Shown here piece by piece: positions 44,208 through 48,954 of a stretch of 48,954 bases of DNA. The notes below the pieces were generated by a model. It was not told the origin of the DNA. It did no database searches and saw only the letters and a list, made by a program, of their open reading frames with translations. A program made the translations under genes and the position numbers. How positions within the stretch are numbered: the stretch's first letter is position 1; every line of letters begins with the position of its first letter. This DNA is from Amphibacillus sp. MSJ-3 (GTDB taxonomy: Bacteria; Bacillota; Bacilli; Bacillales; Amphibacillaceae). The stretch lies in contig NZ_JAHLQM010000020.1 of assembly GCF_018919165.1 (NCBI RefSeq), forward strand, positions 1 to 48,954, in the 5' to 3' direction.

Positions 44208-44313
44208 TGAAACTCGCCTCCCCTTTAATAAATCTATCATAACATAAGTGAAGACATAGAAAATTATATTTCAGTTTTTTAAAAATTTTTTTGATAAAAA
44301 TCAAGCAAAATAC

Positions 44314-44371
44314 TTGAAAGTCAAAGAAGGTCAAAGTATAATAAAACTATCAAAGGTCAAAGATAGTCAAT
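44314..44371 (+). promoter_or_regulatory. clpE promoter with two CtsR operators
   Basis: TTGAAA (44314-44319) and TATAAT (44337-44342) are 17 bp apart. Two CtsR heptad pairs flank and overlap it: AGTCAAA-GAA-GGTCAAA (44319-44335) inside the spacer, and GGTCAAA-GAT-AGTCAAT (44355-44371) downstream of the start. CtsR represses class III heat-shock genes (clpP, clpC, clpE) and double boxes are known for clpE. Strong sequence match. Confidence 0.93.
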
Positions 44372-44394
44372 GAATTAAAGGAGGAGAATCTATA

Positions 44395-46515
44395 ATGAAA
44401 TGTCAAAAATGTCATACACGTCCCGCAACTGTTAATCTAACCCTTCGTATCAACCAAGAGACTGAGAATTTGCATATATGTGAAACATGCTTCGCAGAAA
44501 TAAAAAAACAATCGATGAACCCTTCAGGCTTTTTTGGCAACATGGGAAGTCAGCCATTTGATGGATTCGCTTCAGGCTTTAGTCAAGGACAAGGTCAGCA
44601 CGTTCGAACTGAAGCTGGCCAAAGTGGTGGTGGCTTGTTAGATCAGCTTGGACGCAACTTAACAGATGCTGCACAAGCCGGTTTAATAGATCCAGTCATT
44701 GGCCGAGATCAAGAAGTGAAACGAGTGACAGAAACCTTAAATCGTCGTAACAAAAATAACCCTGTCTTAATTGGTGAACCAGGTGTTGGTAAGACAGCAA
44801 TTGCAGAAGGATTAGCCTTAAAAATTGTTGAGGGACAGGTGCCTAATAAATTAAAAAATAAACAAGTCTATTTGTTAGATGTTGCTTCTCTTGTAGCAAA
44901 CACAGGAATACGAGGTCAATTCGAGGAGCGAATGAAACAACTTATTCAGGAATTAAAAGAACGTAATGATGTGATTTTATTTGTTGATGAAATCCACTTA
45001 CTAGTGGGTGCAGGTACTGCTGAAAGCTCTCAAATGGATGCAGGAAATATCTTGAAGCCTGCCTTAGCACGTGGAGAACTACAATTAATTGGGGCAACAA
45101 CCTTAAAGGAATACCGTCAAATTGAAAAAGATGCAGCTTTAGAGCGTCGTTTGCAACCAATTATTGTAAAGGAACCGTCTGTTGATGAAACCATTCAAAT
45201 ATTACAAGGTATTAAGGAACGTTATGAAAAGTACCATCATGTTAGTTACAGTGATGAAGTCATTGAACAAGCCGTTCAACTATCCAAACGTTACATTCAA
45301 GACCGCTATTTGCCAGATAAGGCAATTGACTTAATCGATGAATCAGGTGCACGTTTGAACCTGGCGTATGCTGAATCAGATAAATCATCAATAGAAAATC
45401 GCCTAGCTGAAATCGCCAAAGAAAAACAACGCGCAGCCGAACAAGAGGATTATGAAACAGCTGCTCATTTGCGCCATCAGGAATTAACTTTAGAGAAAAA
45501 ATTAGCTGAAGCAAAAGATGTTCCAACAACTGAAGTATCTGTTGAAGATATTCAAACGATTATCGAAGAAAAAACAGGGATCCCAGTAAAGAGAATGCAA
45601 GCAGATGAACAAACAAAAATGCGTGATCTTCAAGAGCATTTAGCAGAAAAGGTAATTGGCCAGGAACATGCCGTAGAAAAGGTAGCCAAGGCAATTCGTC
45701 GTGGTCGGGCAGGATTAAAATCAGCTGATCGTCCGATTGGATCATTTCTATTTGTTGGTCCAACTGGTGTTGGTAAAACCGAATTAGCCAAAGTTTTAGC
45801 GGAGGAATTATTCGGAACGAGAGATGCCCTAATCCGTCTTGATATGAGTGAATATATGGAGAGACATACGGTATCAAAAATTATTGGTTCACCACCAGGA
45901 TATGTAGGACATGAAGAAGCAGGACAACTTACAGAAAAAGTACGTCGCAAACCTTACAGTTTAATTTTACTAGACGAAATAGAAAAAGCTCATCCTGACG
46001 TTCAACACATGTTCTTGCAAATTATGGAGGACGGTCATTTAACCGATTCTCATGGTCGGACAGTAAGTTTTAAAGATACAGTGATTATTATGACAAGTAA
46101 TGCTGGATCAAGTTTTAAAGAATATCAAGTTGGCTTCACAAAAGGGCAAAATGAAGCTGTTTCAACTTTAGAAAACTTACGTGACTTTTTCAAACCAGAG
46201 TTTCTTAATCGTTTTGATTCAATCATTACGTTTAATGCTTTAGAGCAAGATGATTTGGTGAAAATTGTTGATCTTATGTTAGATGAGCTCATTGAACAAT
46301 TGAAAACACAAAACTATCAATTAACTGTAACGGTAGAAGCAAAACAACTTTTAGCAGAAAAAGGCTATAACCCAGACTTTGGTGCACGTCCATTACGTCG
46401 TGTCATTCAAGAAACAGTAGAGGATGGGATTACTGATTTATTATTAGATGAAGTTGACATCAATGAGATTCATGTTGATGTGGTCAATGACGAAATTACA
46501 GTGACAAAAGGATAA
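44395..46515 (+). CDS. clpE: ATP-dependent Clp protease ATP-binding subunit ClpE
   Basis: 706 residues. The N-terminal zinc finger uses Cys3, Cys6, Cys29 and Cys32, the hallmark of ClpE. Two AAA modules follow: Walker A GEPGVGKT (about 131) and GPTGVGKT (about 459), with a UVR-type coiled insert between ([22 protein letters not shown] region). The N-domain repeat of ClpC is missing. It unfolds proteins for ClpP and helps disaggregate heat-damaged proteins. GGAGGAG lies eight nt before the ATG. Controlled by CtsR as the boxes upstream show. Confidence 0.96.
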   Translation: MKCQKCHTRPATVNLTLRINQETENLHICETCFAEIKKQSMNPSGFFGNMGSQPFDGFASGFSQGQGQHVRTEAGQSGGGLLDQLGRNLTDAAQAGLIDPVIGRDQEVKRVTETLNRRNKNNPVLIGEPGVGKTAIAEGLALKIVEGQVPNKLKNKQVYLLDVASLVANTGIRGQFEERMKQLIQELKERNDVILFVDEIHLLVGAGTAESSQMDAGNILKPALARGELQLIGATTLKEYRQIEKDAALERRLQPIIVKEPSVDETIQILQGIKERYEKYHHVSYSDEVIEQAVQLSKRYIQDRYLPDKAIDLIDESGARLNLAYAESDKSSIENRLAEIAKEKQRAAEQEDYETAAHLRHQELTLEKKLAEAKDVPTTEVSVEDIQTIIEEKTGIPVKRMQADEQTKMRDLQEHLAEKVIGQEHAVEKVAKAIRRGRAGLKSADRPIGSFLFVGPTGVGKTELAKVLAEELFGTRDALIRLDMSEYMERHTVSKIIGSPPGYVGHEEAGQLTEKVRRKPYSLILLDEIEKAHPDVQHMFLQIMEDGHLTDSHGRTVSFKDTVIIMTSNAGSSFKEYQVGFTKGQNEAVSTLENLRDFFKPEFLNRFDSIITFNALEQDDLVKIVDLMLDELIEQLKTQNYQLTVTVEAKQLLAEKGYNPDFGARPLRRVIQETVEDGITDLLLDEVDINEIHVDVVNDEITVTKG

Positions 46516-46519
46516 GATT

Positions 46520-46556
46520 AAAAAAAGTGACATCTTAAATGGTGTCACTTTTTTTT
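46520..46556 (+). terminator. Intrinsic terminator of clpE
   Basis: AAAAAAAGTGACA pairs with TGTCACTTTTTTT around ten nt; directly after the stop codon. Confidence 0.92.
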
Positions 46557-46579
46557 GCCCAAGTGAAGTAACCCCCTCA

Positions 46580-46705
46580 ATTTCAATGATAAAGGGAAGC
46601 GGTCAGATAATGAGTGGGGGATTAACAATCAGTAAATATCGGAATCATTTATCTTAAACTCAATGAAAAAGAGAAAACCCCCCCGATTGAAACTTCGCTT
46701 TATTG
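46580..46705 (+). repeat. Degenerate dispersed repeat downstream of clpE
   Basis: Contains AATGAGTGGGGGATTAACAA with TCAGTAAATATCGGAATCAT, then AAACCCCCCCGATTGAAACTT and CGCTTTATT. The first part follows the order GTGGGGGATTAACAGTCAGTAAA-like of the copy at 4399, the end is the ATTGAAACTTCACTTTA module. The 357-bp interval 46516-46872 shows otherwise only the promoter space of the next gene. Confidence 0.6.
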
Positions 46706-46872
46706 GAAAAAGTTTTTTTGAATATATATTCAGAACTTAGCGGAATCTATGATATACATCAATGATTAGCAAGAGAAGATAAATATTCATGTGAAGCAAG
46801 TTTAACTCAAATATTGCAATCCCATTTAGATAAAGCTGTTTGTTATAATGGCAAGCAATAGGAGGATAAGAG

Positions 46873-47718
46873 ATGTACTTAGCAAGTAAAATCAATTGTA
46901 ACAATGAGTATGATCAATTAAAACAGGTTATTGTTACTCGACCAACATATATGCGAATTGATCAAGTGATTAATGAGACACAGAAATACTATAAAGATAA
47001 GAATATTGATATTGATAAAGCTTTAGCTCAGCATCAGAATTTTGCCAAAGTAATGATAAAGTTAGGTGTTGATGTGATAGAGATTGAACCAAGATCATTT
47101 TTAAACGAGCAAGTTTTCACCCGTGATATAGGAGTAACTATTGGTAATCAAGTTTTGATTGCTGAAATGGCAACAGAACAACGTCAACAAGAAACAAAAT
47201 ACTTAAAGCAACTATTAGCAGAGAGAGGGATTCCATTTAAAGAAATAAACCTGGGTTCGATTGAAGGAGGGGATATTTTAGTCGATCGTGAGACAATTTG
47301 GGTCGGGATTAGTGAGCGAACAAGTAATGAAGCTGTCAGAGCCCTTCAACAATTATTTCCGAATTACCAAGTTGAACCGATTCACCTGACTGATGGTATC
47401 CTTCACTTGGATTGCACCTTTAACATCTTGAATCCCAATCTAGCCTTAGTTTACCCATCTGGTATGGATAAACAAGATTATCAAAAAATTAAAACACATT
47501 ATCAATGCATCATTGTTGATGAAGCGGAACAATTTACTTTAGGAACAAACGTCTTATCAGTTGGTGGGGATAAGGTCATTAGCTTACCAGAGAACAGAAA
47601 GACAAATAGAAAATTAATTGAAGCAGACCTTGAAGTGATTGAGCTCCCATTTAATGAAATTATTAAATCAGGCGGCTCCTTCCGTTGTTGCACGCTGCCA
47701 ATATATCGGGGAAATTAA
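46873..47718 (+). CDS. Dimethylarginine dimethylaminohydrolase-like amidinohydrolase, YkgA-like
   Basis: 281 residues of the guanidino-group-modifying fold. It shows VFTRDIGVTIGNQVLIAEMA (the F-x-R-D entry), GSIEGGDILVDRETIWVG (substrate carboxylate site), the catalytic His in DGILHLDCTFNI, and the nucleophile Cys near the end in GGSFRCCTLP. This is the DDAH/arginine-deiminase superfamily; the length and motifs match the Bacillus YkgA group, whose exact substrate is unsure. It would release citrulline or ornithine-type products from guanidino compounds. AGGAGG precedes the ATG. Single gene with its own terminator. Confidence 0.85.
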   Translation: MYLASKINCNNEYDQLKQVIVTRPTYMRIDQVINETQKYYKDKNIDIDKALAQHQNFAKVMIKLGVDVIEIEPRSFLNEQVFTRDIGVTIGNQVLIAEMATEQRQQETKYLKQLLAERGIPFKEINLGSIEGGDILVDRETIWVGISERTSNEAVRALQQLFPNYQVEPIHLTDGILHLDCTFNILNPNLALVYPSGMDKQDYQKIKTHYQCIIVDEAEQFTLGTNVLSVGGDKVISLPENRKTNRKLIEADLEVIELPFNEIIKSGGSFRCCTLPIYRGN

Positions 47719-47722
47719 CATT

Positions 47723-47752
47723 AAAAAAACTACCACTTGAGGTAGTTTTTTT
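47723..47752 (+). terminator. Intrinsic terminator of the amidinohydrolase gene
   Basis: AAAAAAACTACC-ACTTGA-GGTAGTTTTTTT, perfect stem and T-run, five bp past the stop. Confidence 0.9.
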
Positions 47753-47899
47753 ATTCATTGAGTAAGCTTTCTATCCACTTCGGTCCTCTTATTTGTTCTG
47801 TTATAAACCAAGCGATTAATGAAAGAACAATTAAAATGACGTGAATAAGAGGGGGTGGCTAAATTAAGTCAAGCAAGTTTGCAAGTTCATTTATCTCTT

Positions 47900-48544
47900 T
47901 CACCCACCAGATTGGTTTAGCTTTCGATAGAGATAGTAGGAGTAGATAATCGGCACAAGAGTTCCTGCAATTATACTAATCAGCATAATCGGCAAAATAT
48001 ATTGTTCTGAAATAAATGGGATAATACAAAGGATAAAACCTAAAATTATAAAGACTTTTGCACCAAGGCGATGTGTTTTACGCCAAACTTCCTCATTATC
48101 TAATGTCCATGGTGTTCGAATCCCAATGAGCCAATTGGACTTAATCGTTTGCATGTAGTTACCAAAGATAATCAATAAAAGACCAATCAAAATAGGAATA
48201 AAGAATTCAATTTGTAACGGGTAACCCAAACTAGTGAAAAGAACGATTAAATTAATTAGAAAAAATAATCCCATGGTAGAGTAAACCATTATTTCATATG
48301 AACGAGAAAAGTATTGATAATTTCTCTTCTTAGGATCAATTTTTGGACTGAGCTTTAAGATGAAATAAATCAAAAGGTAGAAACCATTATTAATAATTAG
48401 TGATACAAACTTTGATGCAGACCAATTGACCGTACCATCAACACCCCATTGCATTGGGACTTGATCTGGTAATTGTGGGTAAAATATCAGCCATAAACTA
48501 AGTGAAGTTAAGATCATAAGTAAGGGAATCATACGTTTATTCAT
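47900..48544 (-). CDS. SdpI-family membrane protein (DUF1648 plus SdpI domain)
   Basis: 214 residues with six membrane segments. The N-terminal DUF1648 part reads YPQLPDQVPMQWGVDGTVNW, and the SdpI domain has NWLIGIRTPWTLDNEEVWRK, its conserved signature. In B. subtilis SdpI gives immunity to the toxin SdpC and sequesters the repressor SdpR; orphan SdpI proteins are common and may sense cell-surface stress. Its ATG overlaps the stop of the upstream ArsR/SdpR-like gene by four bases (ATGA), so the two were one operon. No sdpC is visible. Confidence 0.9.
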   Translation of the reverse strand: MNKRMIPLLMILTSLSLWLIFYPQLPDQVPMQWGVDGTVNWSASKFVSLIINNGFYLLIYFILKLSPKIDPKKRNYQYFSRSYEIMVYSTMGLFFLINLIVLFTSLGYPLQIEFFIPILIGLLLIIFGNYMQTIKSNWLIGIRTPWTLDNEEVWRKTHRLGAKVFIILGFILCIIPFISEQYILPIMLISIIAGTLVPIIYSYYLYRKLNQSGG

Positions 48545-48796
48545 TGTTTCTGCTCTCCTTTATCAATGAATTCAATCGTCCAACTAACGAGTTCCTGAAA
48601 TACAGTTGTATTTAAAGTGTAGTAAATATACTGTCCCACTTTATTGTCGTAGACAAGCTCTGCTTGCTTTAGAATGTTTAAATGCTGTGAGATACTTGGT
48701 TTTGAGATCTCAAAGTGTTTCGAAATCTCACCAGCAGTTAAATCCCCTTCTTTTAATAACGTTAATATTTGTCTCCTGGTTGGATCAGCAAATGCT
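48541..48796 (-). pseudogene. ArsR/SdpR-family repressor, 5' end cut by an IS200/IS605-type element
   Basis: About 85 residues remain: AFADPTRRQILTLLKEGDLT, AGEISKHFEISKPSISQHLN (helix-turn-helix), ILKQAELVYDNKVGQYIYYT and a C-terminal helix. The normal start (a few residues such as M-x-x-x-F-K before A-F/L-A-D-P) is missing: upstream of 48797 the frame meets TAG within two codons and the DNA becomes the end of an insertion element. There is no ATG, GTG or TTG in a useful place, so the gene is probably inactive. As an SdpR-type repressor it would normally control itself and the SdpI gene. Confidence 0.85.
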
Positions 48797-48954
48797 GTGA
48801 ACTACCCACCACTTATTGCCTTGCGGTCTAATTGAAGTGGGGGCTTCTCGACTTATCGCTGCTTTTACTAGCCAACGAAAACTGACCGAGCTAACCCTCT
48901 TGTTCCAAGAGTTTTTGTTTCTATGCTAATAAGCGTAATCCCTCATTTTTGATA
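48797..48954 (-). mobile_element. Right end of an IS200/IS605-family (tnpB-bearing) element, continuing out of the window
   Basis: Read on the minus strand, a tnpB 3' end is followed by about 120 bp of structured non-coding DNA and a terminal hairpin, CCCCCACTT ... AAGTGGTGGG, then GTAGTTCAC at the junction with the ArsR gene. This order (tnpB stop, structured RNA region, subterminal hairpin, no inverted repeat, no target duplication) is that of IS200/IS605-type right ends. The RNA region downstream of tnpB in such elements often encodes the omega guide RNA; here 48797-48920 would be its 3' part and neighbouring ArsR sequence would be the guide. The remainder lies beyond the window. Confidence 0.75.
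48921..48954 (-). CDS. tnpB: TnpB, last ten codons only (partial)
   Basis: The minus-strand frame reads I-K-N-E-G-L-R-L-L-A-stop, the usual C-terminal end of TnpB proteins of IS200/IS605/IS1341 elements (N-I-x-x-E-G-L-R-L). The stop TAG is at 48921-48923. Only 34 bases are in the window, so identity rests on this tail and on the downstream element end. Confidence 0.7.
   Translation of the reverse strand, partial: IKNEGLRLLA

Noticed and set aside
45260-45950. Several antisense frames over 70-106 codons within clpE
   Set aside because: Shadows of a highly conserved coding gene; no ribosome sites and no family features.

Overview
The window looks like chromosome from a low-GC, endospore-forming Bacillota of the Bacillaceae type. 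Reasons: AT-rich coding, strong GGAGG ribosome sites with frequent GTG/TTG starts, a PdaA-type spore-cortex deacetylase, a MreBH-like actin, CtsR boxes before clpE, and a gene order (YfkJ-, YfkH-, YfkF-, YfkD-, YfkC-, PdaA-like) recalling Bacillus subtilis. An Amphibacillus/Halolactibacillus/Gracilibacillus-like genus is a guess, not a result.

Layout. 1-4.3 kb: MarR regulator with a heterodimeric multidrug-type ABC exporter. 4.5-6.5 kb: OFA-family MFS carrier and a DUF3221-type lipoprotein, minus strand. 7.0-8.9 kb: ACT-domain protein (UPF0237) plus UPF0210/DUF711 protein, minus strand, behind a glycine riboswitch with an intrinsic terminator. 9.4-17.8 kb: the most interesting segment, a bacteriocin-like cassette. 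It holds a secreted DUF2712/lactococcin-972-like small protein, two near-duplicate lipoproteins and a decayed third copy, two ABC-2 permeases, an ABC ATPase, a membrane-anchored extracytoplasmic protein, and an AgrC/AgrA-like (GHKL kinase/LytTR) pair. A 10-bp direct repeat with 21-bp period, the classic LytTR geometry, lies upstream of the small secreted gene.

17.8-23.7 kb: housekeeping metabolism: Cof-type HAD, 6-phosphogluconate dehydrogenase convergent with glucose-6-phosphate dehydrogenase, NagD-type HAD, a PC4-like small protein, EIIA-Glc. 24-38.7 kb: MreBH-like protein, PlsC acyltransferase, LMW phosphatase, YihY membrane protein, an IS1182-family relic with 21-bp inverted ends, a P1B metal ATPase with a Fur-family-like box, an ABC binding protein and permease without ATPase, an MFS, a cysteine-free OsmC-like protein, YfkD-like, MscS and PdaA. 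39-44.2 kb: polyphosphate kinase, exopolyphosphatase and an unknown 438-aa protein. 44.3-46.5 kb: CtsR-controlled clpE. 46.9-48.95 kb: a DDAH-like amidinohydrolase, SdpI-like membrane protein and an SdpR/ArsR gene whose 5' end is cut by the right end of an IS200/IS605-type element; only the last codons of its tnpB lie in the window.

Many intergenic spaces carry decayed copies of a dispersed, strongly palindromic repeat family (modules with GGGAC-11 nt-GTCCC hairpins, a GCAGAC/GTCTGC hairpin and a CAGTGGGG/CCCCACTG end). They occur in both orientations, almost always between genes, and are not explained by any coding gene here. All function calls come from reading the sequence; no database search was run.
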